DNA of 64,000 nt from Buxus sempervirens (taxonomy: Eukaryota > Streptophyta > Magnoliopsida > Buxales > Buxaceae): assembly GCA_947561395.2 (NCBI GenBank), contig OX387190.1, positions 11,402,858 through 11,466,857 on the forward strand, in the 5' to 3' direction. This document shows positions 49,620 through 59,176 of this stretch, one piece after another. Each line of letters opens with the position of its first letter. The first letter of the stretch is position 1. The notes under the pieces are model-generated. The model ran no database searches, was not told the DNA's origin, and worked only from the letters and a program-made list of their open reading frames with translations. The position numbers and the translations under genes are program-made.

Positions 49620-50612
49620 TGTTGGAATATTCTAAGGCTTCCAACAGGTCCCACAAAAAGAGAAAAGGATCTGAAATTCAAAGGCTTTCAGAGGCCTAAG
49701 GATATTTTTGGAAAAATCTGAAATTCAAAGGCTTTCAGAGGCCCAGGGATATTTTTGCAAAAGGTCTGAAATTTAAAGGCTTTCAGAGGCCCAGGGGTAT
49801 TTTTGAAAAAAGGTCTGAAATTCAAAGGCTTTTAGAGGCCCAGGGATATTTTTGGAAAAGTCTGAAATTCAAAGGCTTTCAGAGGCCCAGGGATATTTTT
49901 GCAAAAGGTCTGAAATTCAAAGGCTTTCAGAGGCCCAGGGGTATTTTTGAAAAAGGTCTGAAATTCAAAGGTTTTCAGAAGCCCAGGGGAAAAGTCTGAA
50001 ATTCAAAGGCTTTCAGAGGCCCAAAGATTTGAAATTCAAAGGCTTTTAGAGGCCCAATGGTAAAGTCTAAAATTCGAAGGCTTTCAGAGGCCCAAAGGTA
50101 TTTTGGAAAAAGATCTGAAATTCAAAGGCTTTTAGAGGCCCAAAAGATTTTTGGAAAAGATCTGAAATTCAATGGCTTTCAAAGGCCCAAAGAAAAAGAT
50201 CTGAAATTCAAAGGCTTTCAGAGGCCCAAAGAAAAATATCTGAAATTCAAAGGCTTTCAGAGGTCCAAAGGTATTTTGGAAAAAGATCTGAAATTCAAAG
50301 GCTTTCAGAGGTCCAAAGATATTTTGGAAAAAGATCTGAAATTCAAACGCTTTCAGAGGCCTAAGGATATTTCTGAAATTCAAAGGCTTTCAGAGGCCCC
50401 TGGATTTGAAATTCAAAGGCTTTCAGAGGCCCTTGGATCTGAAATTCAAAGGCTTTCAGAAGCCCAAAGAAAAAGATCTGAAATTCAAAGGCTTTCAGAG
50501 CCCCAAAGGTATTTTGGAAAAAGATCTGAAATTCAAAGGCTTTCAGAGGCCCAAAGGTATTTTGGAAAAAGATCTGAAATTCAAAGGCTTTCAGAGGCCC
50601 AAAAGATTTTAT
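49620..50612. repeat. Tat-B leader tandem array
   Basis: More than 20 copies of a 25-50 bp unit built on TCTGAAATTCAAAGGCTTTC followed by AGAGGCCCAAAG and a variable tail (GGGATATTTTTG or GTATTTTGGAAAAAG). The core GGCTTTCAGAGGCC can form a small stem. An open frame of 219 codons runs through the array (50057-50716) but is only a product of the repeat period. Confidence 0.9.
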
Positions 50613-50759
50613 TTTTTATTTTTTTTAGATTTTTTTGTTTCACATTTTTATTAAAAATTTTTTTTCTGAAACATTTTATTTTAACTCATTTCCCTTTATC
50701 ATCATTTGAAGGTTGAAGGAACAAGATTTAGTGGAAAAAACTGTTTAGATTTGAATTTT

Positions 50760-50900
50760 CCGAGAAAACCGCATATACAATACGGTCTGGCCTTGCCCAC
50801 ATTTAAATTACGAGCAAGCCGTGACCGTATAGCCAACACGGGTGAGACCAGCCCGTATAACCAATACAGGCAAGCCCAGCCCGTATAATAAATGCGGTTT
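50760..50900. repeat. CCGTAT/ATACGG inverted-repeat array in the Tat-B leader
   Basis: Five inverted units spaced by about 28 bp, e.g. CCGCATATACAATACGG, CCGTATAGCCAACACGGG, CCCGTATAACCAATACAGG, CCCGTATAATAAATGCGG, with spacers like CAAGCCCAG. Same design as the arrays in the LTRs of Tat-A, Tat-B and Tat-C. Confidence 0.8.
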
Positions 50901-52140
50901 ACGGAGCCTTTTTCTTTTTTTCCAATTTTTACATGATTTGATCACTTTGATTGCTCATCCAAACATACGGTTCACCCTTTCTTGGCTTCTAAACTGTCCC
51001 AAAGTGGACTTTGACCTATTTGCAAAAATACATGTTTAGGAGGGCACATGTTCCCTCCAAATTGACACCATATTCAGGGGTATGGTACCCTTTGGTTGCC
51101 TCTTGTATGAACATTGGGTAGGATTGATTCTGAACAGAGTTAAAAACTCTTTCTATGGGCTACACCAATTTTAGGATACATGCCTGTTTGGGACCAATTT
51201 TATCCCAAACCGATGGACACCATGACACCCCTATGACACGAAAATAATGCAAAAGTTAGGGTTACCTTGTTACCTTGTTTACCTTCAATATGGCATCAGC
51301 ATTATGCCCTGGCTTGCGAACCATGCAAACGGCCTTCCCCCAATTACAAACCCATATCCCCACGTAATTGTGTACTTTAGCCAAAACGTGTATCTCCACC
51401 TTCAAGCATAGGGGTTTTGGGCTTAATGACAACTTAGAACTCAAGCCTAGTGATGACCAAAATCGAATCACAGATCCACGTTGTCATCACATCATTAGCC
51501 CAAAGTTCTAAGGTGAATGTTTTCACTTTTGCTTTCCAAAGTATCGACCTCGTTGCGCCAAGCTACACACATTCGGGTTCAACTTCCTATAGGTTAGGGG
51601 TAGGTTGTGTAAAAAAACAAAATGTGCACAGTGCATTTATAAAAAAGTAGGTACATACACAACGTCCCAACCCTTTGCCACTCTTTTCGCAGCCATGCAT
51701 AAACAAACCAAGGCATAGTATGAAAGCGCATTCAAAGTAAACAAATACAAGGAAACAAAGTAACCCTAGAGCACCTAAAACATGCTCACAAGGATCACCC
51801 AAACATGTAAACATATGATCATGTTATACAACCAAAATACATCATGGAGAACATGCTGAAAATTAAAACATGCCATTATAAAAATACAGCAAGAAATACG
51901 CATGGTCCAGCAAAACGAACACCCCCTACGCATGCATCTAGAAACAATCCTATAAATCAGAATTAAGCATGTTTCTACCCCTTGATTTTAAGCAATAAAT
52001 CAGATTTAAAACATACCCAACATGCTTAAGAACACAAAATAGCATGCAAAACCATAGAACATATTAAACATGCTAAAAATAGCAAGCAAAACAAAAACAC
52101 CAAAACATGAACAAAAACCAAAAGGTTGAAATCCACAAGT
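50901..52140 (-). other. Tat-B 5' untranslated leader
   Basis: Sequence between primer binding site and tandem array. No coding domain seen. Repeated AACATGC/AGCATGC words are frequent at 51780-52100. Confidence 0.6.
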
Positions 52141-52158
52141 CCCCAGCGGAGTCGCTAG
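52141..52158 (-). other. Primer binding site of Tat-B
   Basis: On the minus strand, TAGCGACTCCGCTGGGG lies directly after the 5' LTR end. It corresponds to TGGCGACTCTGCTGGGGA of Tat-C, the tRNA-primer complement usual in this lineage (probably tRNA-Arg as reported for Ogre; not checked here). Two substitutions distinguish it. Confidence 0.8.
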
Positions 52159-52159
52159 T

Positions 52160-52640
52160 TGTGAGACATGGGAAAATCAATTGAATGACTTCCTGATCAT
52201 CACGCGGGATCGGTCAAAAACAAAGAGTCACCACCATTCTGTTTAGGTGTGAATGGACACCAAAATATCAAATAAGCACAAAAAGGCAAATTTAGGGTAA
52301 AAATAATCCTCTAAAAAACTACCAGAGATAGGTAAGGGGATTAGGTTATGAACAGGGGAAGGTGTTAGGAACCCCTATTTATCCACACAAGGTGGTTGCC
52401 AGGCATTGTTCATGTTAAAATAAAGGAAAAAGGGCTTGCAACAAAAATCATGAAAAATCACAAAAAAGACAAAAGTGTATGGTTTTTTTTCATACGAATA
52501 GCCTGATCCAGAACTTTCAAATATAATCATACCATTCCTAGGGTTTCATGATTAAAATAAAATTGAGATAAAATCAGATAAAACAAATCCAAAGTGAAAA
52601 CTTCAAAAATCTGTCTTTAAGTTAAATTCTAGAAATCTAG
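52160..52640 (-). repeat. Tat-B 5' LTR, first 481 bp, truncated by Tat-C
   Basis: It starts TGTGAGACATGGG and matches 39770-40254 base for base except about ten substitutions and a 4 bp gap (CCTGATCCAG versus CCTGATTGATCCAG). At 52641 the Tat-C LTR begins, after AATCTAG; in the left copy the same position continues AAAAATATG. Confidence 0.93.
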
Positions 52641-53204
52641 TGTTAGCACCTGATTTTTGCACCACAAAAAATGAAGAAAATGAAAATTTCAATTAAAAAG
52701 TCAAACCCTGAGGGGGCCAAAAAATTGACTTTTGATTCAAGAGAATTTGGCCATCAAACTTCATCTCATTAAAAAGAGCATTTCAACACGGTTCCAACGC
52801 AACTGATTTTGCTGGAATCGGAGTCTGGATGACAAAGTTATGAGCCGGTCAAACTTTTAGCGGGCAAAAAGTTGACTTTCTGGTTGACCCCAATTCGACT
52901 GCCCAAATTGACCCCAGTGGATAGGTGGTTCCGAGCCGGTTCCAACGACACTAAGTTTGCTGGAATCGGAGTCCGGATGAGAAGTTATGGGCAGTTGAAG
53001 TTTCAGAAAAACTGCCCATGTGGCAAAAAGGCAGCAAAGAATGAAATAAACCAATAAAATAAATAAAACAAAAGTAATTATTAATATTTTAATAAAAGGA
53101 GTCTCGTTTTATAATAAAATAATTGTAAAAATCAAACAAAATCTTGCAAAAAACCAAATTGAATAAAGGTTTGAAATCCAAACATTTTAAAAAGGTGCTG
53201 GACC

Positions 53205-53420
53205 GTATTTCAATTACGGGCAGGGCACCCCCGTATTTGAAATACGGGCAAGCTTCTGGAAGAAGACACGAGTCGTCGTACGGCGGGACACGCGTCCCGT
53301 ACGGCCGATTCGCGAGATTTGCAAATGTGCGTTTTTCACCCGTATTTGAATTACGGGCAAGGCACGCCCGTATTTGAATTACGGGCAAGGCACGCCCGTA
53401 CTTCAAATACGGGCACGCCC
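53205..53420. repeat. Hairpin array 1 in the Tat-C LTR
   Basis: Five near-perfect inverted repeats: CCGTATTTCAATTACGG, CCGTATTTGAAATACGG, CCCGTATTTGAATTACGGG (twice) and CCCGTACTTCAAATACGGG. Spacers are CAAGGCACG-like, giving a 28 bp period where uninterrupted. A stretch of about 90 bp (53247-53337) without the motif separates the first two from the last three. Confidence 0.93.
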
Positions 53421-53428
53421 CTTTTTGC

Positions 53429-53438
53429 CTATAAATAG
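53429..53438 (+). promoter_or_regulatory. Possible TATA box of the Tat-C LTR
   Basis: CTATAAATAG lies directly downstream of the hairpin block and more than 1.6 kb before the LTR end. It is a standard plant TATA word in a plausible LTR position; no start site can be shown from sequence. Confidence 0.5.
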
Positions 53439-54199
53439 AGAGGCCTCCCCCCCATTTCAACAAGCCGACTCCCAGGGCCTCTACCCCCTCTCTTCCTTGC
53501 TATTACCACGCCCAACCTCTGTCCAAGTGATGCCACCCCAATCCCAAACACCAAAATACCCAAAATACCCTTGAGATACTGCCCAACCTCCCTCTTTCAC
53601 CTTGTAAACATAAACAACCTATCAAACCCCTTTCAAGACCAATCCAAGAATTTCCGGAGGACGCGGAAGCGCTGCCGGAATCATCGGAGGACCCAAACAT
53701 CAACAAACTAAGGAGTCAAAGGTGTGGTAATGTCTCTAATTATCTCTTTCTTTTAATATGCATGTAAATTTCTTCATTAAAGTAACTTTGGATTCCTTTT
53801 ATTTTATCACCAGATTACTAATCGGTTTGTTTGGTTTTGGTGAAATACTCCCATGCAAATGTGCAACACTTTGTGAAGTACATAAAAAATGGACTCATAA
53901 AACAAACAAAAAGAAGAAAATTGACATATCTTGCTTAATTGATTACATTTGTAAATAGAAGAGGGGATTGTCCTCTTAAGCTTCTTCAATGTAATCCCAT
54001 CCCCCCATTCCTTTCTCTTTTGAAACAACAAGAAAGTGGCTTGGCAAAAATAAGGAAAAAGAGGACTTGAAGATGGTGAATGAGGCAAGTGTGTCATGAC
54101 AGAAGGCACTAGAATCACCATCGAAGATTCTGAAGATCCCAAGAAGCCAGCCGGAATTGATCCCAGGCGGAACCGGCGGCCAAAATGCAAAATTAGTTG

Positions 54200-54305
54200 C
54201 GCCCGTAAACTCAGAGCGGTTTGGGCATGCCCGTATTTGCTTCACGGGCGAGCTTGAACCGGATATCATTTACGGGCAATAGTAGCCCGTATAACAAACA
54301 CGGGC
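54200..54305. repeat. Hairpin array 2 in the Tat-C LTR
   Basis: Further inverted units, e.g. CCCGTATTTGCTTCACGGG and CCCGTATAACAAACACGGG, plus two weaker ones (CCCGTAAACTCAGAGCGG, CCGGATATCATTTACGGG), again with about 28 bp spacing. Confidence 0.82.
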
Positions 54306-55051
54306 CCATGTAAATATAACTTAAAAAATGTAATTTTTGGCCCGGTTGGACTTAAGCTGACCTGAACCGGCCTGAACCGACCCTTTAGACTTCTTGGGCT
54401 ATTTTAAGCCCATTTATGGACTGTGGACCTAAATGGGCCCACCAAGGCACCTTGGGCCCACTTGTGGGGCCCACTTTTGACTGGCCCATACCAGGCCTGT
54501 TTTCAATAAACAGGCCCGGCCCCTTGACCTTTGGCTAATGGGCCAAATCCAAGTCCATCAAGCCCAAATAAAAGTATAAATAAATAAAATTTAAATAACC
54601 AAATGGGTTACCCAATAACCTAACAGGGCCCAAGGCCCAACCATGGCAGTCCACGGGTCTTCGAACGGGACCCGGGTCCGACCCACTTCACTTAAATAAA
54701 TAAAAAGATAAAATCAAATAAAAAGGGACCCACTCCTCCAGAGGGCCCCGCTAGACCTAACAAGGTAGCATGCTGGTCTAGGAAAAGGGTGAAATTGACT
54801 CAAAAACCAGGGAGACCCGAGGGACCCGTCAAACTGACGGTGCGGACCGGGGTGTCTTTAGGACTTCCCCGGATCGTAACCGAGGACTTAGCTAGAACTC
54901 TGAAAAGCCGCAGACCAGACTTAGACTGGATAGGGCAAACACCGTGTCTGCCTGTACCTCTCAGGCAGTGGCGACTCCGAATGTCCTGAGGCATGCACGG
55001 AAGGTGCGCCCGGTGTGCGATCTAGGATCTAGGTTTTAGGTGCGCACAGCT

Positions 55052-55069
55052 TGGCGACTCTGCTGGGGA
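55052..55069 (+). other. Primer binding site of Tat-C
   Basis: TGGCGACTCTGCTGGGGA, three bases after the LTR end. It is the site where the tRNA 3' end primes minus-strand DNA synthesis; the sequence is the usual one of Tat/Ogre elements. Confidence 0.88.
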
Positions 55070-57184
55070 CCCCTCAACCCAGCTGGACCCTGGTTATCAA
55101 AATGAGTTAATTAGGGGGATATGAGTTAACTTAGGAAGTACTTTTTGTCCAACCTTAGTAAGGTATGGAACACCTGTAATTACATGATATTGGGGGATCC
55201 TGTCAAAGGGACGAGATAATTGCCTAAGGAAAGTGGAATTTAAGCGGTTCCCTGTGACCCTCCACTTACCTGGGGATCTACCCAGACATTGTATTGCTTG
55301 TTGTTCTGTACTCTTACTATAAATGCGACATTAAGGAACCCTTTGTTGGCCCTTATCCGAGAATCACCCGAACAGACACAGCACTTGACCCCACTGCACA
55401 TACAAGCACCTCACTACACCGTGAATGAATTTTTTAACTGCATAGGGTAACATGCACGAGGGAATATACATGGATGATTCGAATTGAATGTCTGCACCCT
55501 GTGAATGTCCTTCTTAACCAAAACCTAGATCTCTCTAGCAGCCACCCTTCTTCAATCGAGAAACTTACTTTTGGGATGGTATTAGCCCTACGCTCCCGTG
55601 ACTTGCCGGGGAAAGCAGGGTAAACCGATCTCCCTAGGTTTTTGGATTTCTTAGCGCCACTGGCTTCATGCTGTGGTACGCGAGGGGTCTAGTTCTTGGC
55701 TTAGACCCTTGCAGGCAAATGCCTCGGGCTGGGTATCCTTCCCCACCTATTGATTCTGAAAAACCTTGATCTGAATTTGAATGTGAATGTGAATGCTAGA
55801 ACAAAATAAGGAAAAATCAATTTAAAACCTAAGAGTCCATCAGGGGCAACAACCCCATCTTTCTACATCAGACTGAAGTGAAACCTAGACCATGGGCTGC
55901 CTTAGCCCTAATTTAGGAAACCAACCCAATTTGATCAGAGGTCTAACCCCAGATGCATGCATTTGAGTCCTGTGAGCCGTGGGCCTCGACCTATTGAGTC
56001 CGTTGGAAGCACCCTAAGTCTTAGTCGGCCTTCTGAGCAGATGAGAGCCAGATCAGACAATCAGACAAAAACAGGCCATAACAAGGGCAGAAAAACCCTA
56101 GATTTAGGATTTCAGCCCACCTGCCAAGAAGCAAACTTGTACCCTCCTTTTAGGTTCCCAACAACCCTAAAGGTGATTTTCTTTACAGAATTATTTTTGT
56201 AAATTTTAGCCCTCGATGGCAAGTTGTAAACATTTTTGTTATGGTCTGACACCCAAAAGCAGATGAAAGATAAAAGGCTGATCAGGACTTAGGAGTGTCT
56301 CCTTACACAAGTATGTCTAGGAGTCGTGCCTTAACAGGCACCAACCCTTTTAGGACCATACACACACCTGTTGGTTTTTTTTAAGCATTTAACTTTCATT
56401 TTACCTATGTATATATTTGTTCTTGCGTTAAACATGTGCACTTCGAGATCATTTACACCAACTTGTTTAGCTGAATTGTTTTCAAAAATGCACAAAATAT
56501 TTTCCGGGCATGCATTGAGCCAGCTTTTGAGGTGCTCATCAAAATTGCTTTTCAAAGCACACAACAAAGTGGCCTTCGGGCCTACATTGAATCGTCTTTC
56601 ATAACAAACATTAACTTTGTCTCGTGGTACGCACAATAAAACCGTTATCTGTGGTTATATTGAGCTAGCTGTTTAGACATAAATCAAGTCGCCCATCTTG
56701 CGGCGTAAATTCTCCATGCCATTGTTCAGGACACGTTTTCAAAGAAATTTTCAGTCACCGCCCATTAAGGCACGGATATGATTTCCTGAGGTTTGAACTC
56801 ATAAAGCACGTGTTGCATGGTTTTGAAAACCATCAAACACGATATGATCTCCAGAGTCTCAATCTCTGAAAGATCGAACTGCAAGTTTTTTTTAACATCG
56901 CAATTTTCAGGAAAAACTCTTGATTGGATATGGCACTGTCACACATTGTTCACAGTGATGCTTTGTTGAAGTTGTGATTTTCATGCATGAACCGCCTCGT
57001 ATTTGTTTTCGCCCATCATGGCACTAGAGCACCACTCACGGTGTAAATGATCTCGTCACACACAACACTTTGTTCATAAGTTGAAAAGAAACTGATTGAG
57101 ATCTTTAATGAACAGGTACGACTCAGGTACTTCACATTAAAAACACTACCCAGAACGCTGCATTTGCATTGAAAAAGGACTGCA
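55070..57184 (+). other. Tat-C 5' untranslated leader
   Basis: About 2.1 kb between primer binding site and gag start without a supported gene. Short open frames at 55957-56202 and 56371-56604 show no known domain. It should carry the packaging signal, not identifiable by eye. Confidence 0.55.
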
Positions 57185-58501
57185 ATGAATTCTTCTGAGG
57201 CTCCAACTTCGTCATCCTCACAACCAAGAACTAAAGAACAGAAATTCATGATGGATGTAAGTCAACAAGTAGCCATGACACATGCCACGGGGGTTCAAGT
57301 ACCAGAAATCCAACAGGGACAACCACGCCAGCTGAACCTCATGACAATTGATTTGCCACCACGGGACACCCAATTCCCACAACAAGAACCATGCATGCCT
57401 GTCCAGCTGGGGCAGGAAGAGCAAGACCGGAACAGGGTACGGAAGGCCCAACTTGAAGAAATGTTGGCTGCAATAAAGGAAGACAGTAAGGCCCAAATAG
57501 CCGCAATAAGAGAAGAGCTCTTGAAACAACTCAAGCCCAACCCAGTACGTGAGGAAACCACACTGGAGAGCTTGTGTCTTTTTCCAGACATCCATCTGCC
57601 AGCAAAGTTCCGATGTCCTGACCTGCATAAATTTGATGGCATTGGTTGTCCTTTGATACACCTGCGATCGTATGTTGGTTACATGTGCCAATATGTGAAA
57701 GAAGAAAAGATCATGGTTTAGTTCTTCCAGAGATCGCTAACTGGGTCAGCATATTCTTGGTTCCTAAGTCTGGACAAGCAGAAGGTCAAGACATGGAACG
57801 ACCTTGCTGCTGTATTCATCCAACAGTACCATTTGAACAGTCTGACGATTCAAACCCAGGCAGAATTACAGAGACTGTCAAAGGGAAATAGCGAGTCTGT
57901 AAGAGACTACGCTAAAAGATGGATAAAACTAGCAAATATGGTTCAACCCCCTCTCCTTGAACAAGAACAAACTTCGCTGTTCATTTCATCACTGGGGCAA
58001 CCATACTTTACAATGCTGTTGGGACAATGTGCTGCAAGTTTCGCCGATTTGATGAGAACGGCTGAAAGGATCGAAGATGCAGTTAAGGCTGGAAAAATAG
58101 GAGCTTCTATGACAGAATCCTCCCAAGAAGACATAAGATATGAGGGAACGATCAACCATGACCAATCTGCTAAGCGCAAGAGAGGAAATGATCACCCCTG
58201 TGCAAATGTCACCATGGCTCGACTGAAGGAGCCCTTGACTAAGGAAGAAAGAAAGAACCGTGTGTTCACGCAGCTCCCATATTCCCTGGCTGAGTTGTTG
58301 CCTACCTTGCTGCAAGAAGGACACCTGAAGCAGGTTCCCCCAAATCCAAGGGCACCAACAAGTAGAGGGTATGACCCATCCAAGACATGCGATTACCATA
58401 AAAGAGCACCGGGGCATGATACTGACGAATGTTGGAGCCTCCGTCATGCAGTCCAAGATCTCCTTGAAGCTGGAGAACTCAAAATTGATCCGCCAAATTG
58501 A
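57185..58501 (+). pseudogene. Tat-C gag, one nonsense codon
   Basis: The frame from the ATG at 57185 (MNSSEAPTSSSSQPRTKEQK) runs to TGA at 58501, 438 codons, with a single in-frame TAG at 57719-57721. Parts in order: Gln-rich N-terminus, charged helix (RVRKAQLEEMLAAIKEDSKA), capsid-like region (LPAKFRCPDLHKFDGIGCPL; after the TAG: FFQRSLTGSAYSWFLSLDKQ, DYAKRWIKLANMVQPPLLEQ, ISSLGQPYFTMLLGQCAASF). A basic linker and the CHHC motif CDYHKRAPGHDTDEC followed by WSLRHAVQDLLEAGEL close the protein. In Tat-A and Tat-B the residue at the TAG is glutamine or leucine (IQLFQRSL), so CAG to TAG is the simplest origin. No frameshift, so the copy is young. Confidence 0.9.
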
Positions 58502-58669
58502 AAAGAAAAAAAAAAGAAAAAAAAAAGAAAAAAAAAAGAGAAAAGAAAAAATCAAAAAAAAAAAAAAAGAAAGAAAGAAAGAAGAAAAGATCATCATCAT
58601 CTTTATGCATCTCATATATTCTACCTTCTAATGTTTGCCTCTCCTGCAGGAACCTTGTCAACAATCAGC

Positions 58670-59176
58670 ATGGATAATACTTCAGGGATGATTCCTGTGA
58701 TGGTCCAGATGGTGGATCTTTTCCGCATCTTAGTACAAGCAATGCAGGACAAAGAAGAAGCGTGGAACAAATGCTGAGAAGCACTGAGGGAAGAAAATTT
58801 TGAGCTACAATCTCGAGTAAGGGAACTGGAAAAAGAGATTGAAAGTTTGAAGGCAGAAATACCTCGGAGTAACCCAAAAGTGAGCCTCCCCTCTGTCAAC
58901 AATATTGCGCCTCCCCTCAGAAAGCGCCTCACGAAGGAAGAAAGAAGGAACCGGGAGTTTACTCCACTTCCCTATACACTGGCAGAATTGTTGCCAATGC
59001 TTTTGAAAAATGGACACCTGCAGCTGGCAAAGCCAAACCCTAAGGCGTCAAAAATGAAGGGCTATAGTCCAAGCAAGAACTGTGAATACCACATGGGTGC
59101 ACAAGGCCATGACACCAATGAATGTTGGGGCCTTTGACATGCAGTTCAAGACCTTCTGGAAGCTGAGGAACTCTAA
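58670..59176 (+). pseudogene. Second gag-like ORF of Tat-C (duplicated gag C-terminus)
   Basis: The frame starts MDNTSGMIPVMVQMVDLFRI, has a coiled-coil segment (LREENFELQSRVRELEKEIE) and then repeats the gag C-terminus: RKRLTKEERRNREFTPLPYT, LAELLPMLLKNGHLQLAKPN, CEYHMGAQGHDTNECWGL and HAVQDLLEAEEL. It corresponds to gag residues from about 350 onward. In-frame TGA codons after KEEAWNKC and after ECWGL break it. An A-rich low-complexity stretch (58501-58590) separates it from gag. It may be a duplicated zinc-knuckle module in place of the lost protease. Confidence 0.72.

Larger units (their letters stand above)
39770..52640 (-). mobile_element. Tat-B: Tat/Ogre-type element, minus strand, nearly full span
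   Basis: The element is inserted in the Tekay integrase. Left to right on the plus strand it shows: 3' LTR (39770-41573), polypurine tract, an antisense ORF on the plus strand (43742-44830), reverse transcriptase start, G-patch segment, protease, gag, a tandem-repeat leader, primer binding site (52141-52158) and the first 481 bp of the 5' LTR (52160-52640), cut by Tat-C. The two LTR copies differ by about ten substitutions and one 4 bp indel over these 481 bp (hand alignment), so insertion was fairly recent. Confidence 0.92.
52641..55048 (+). repeat. Tat-C 5' LTR (2408 bp)
   Basis: It starts TGTTAGCACCTG and ends TAGGTGCGCACA, with imperfect inverted ends (TGTTAGCACC and TGTGCGCACC on the other strand). 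It contains a local duplication around GCTGGAATCGGAGTC (52790-52870 and 52930-53010), two blocks of CCCGTA...TACGGG hairpins, and a GGGCCCA-rich part (54300-54700). A possible TATA word, CTATAAATAG, is at 53429-53438, right after the first hairpin block. Confidence 0.9.

Noticed and set aside
50057..50716. 219-codon frame with repeated EIQRLSEAQR and FKGFQRPK motifs
   Set aside because: It arises from the period of the tandem array; two other frames, including the minus strand, are open as well.
58479..58664. Minus-strand phenylalanine-rich frame
   Set aside because: Translation of the A-rich low-complexity stretch 58501-58590.
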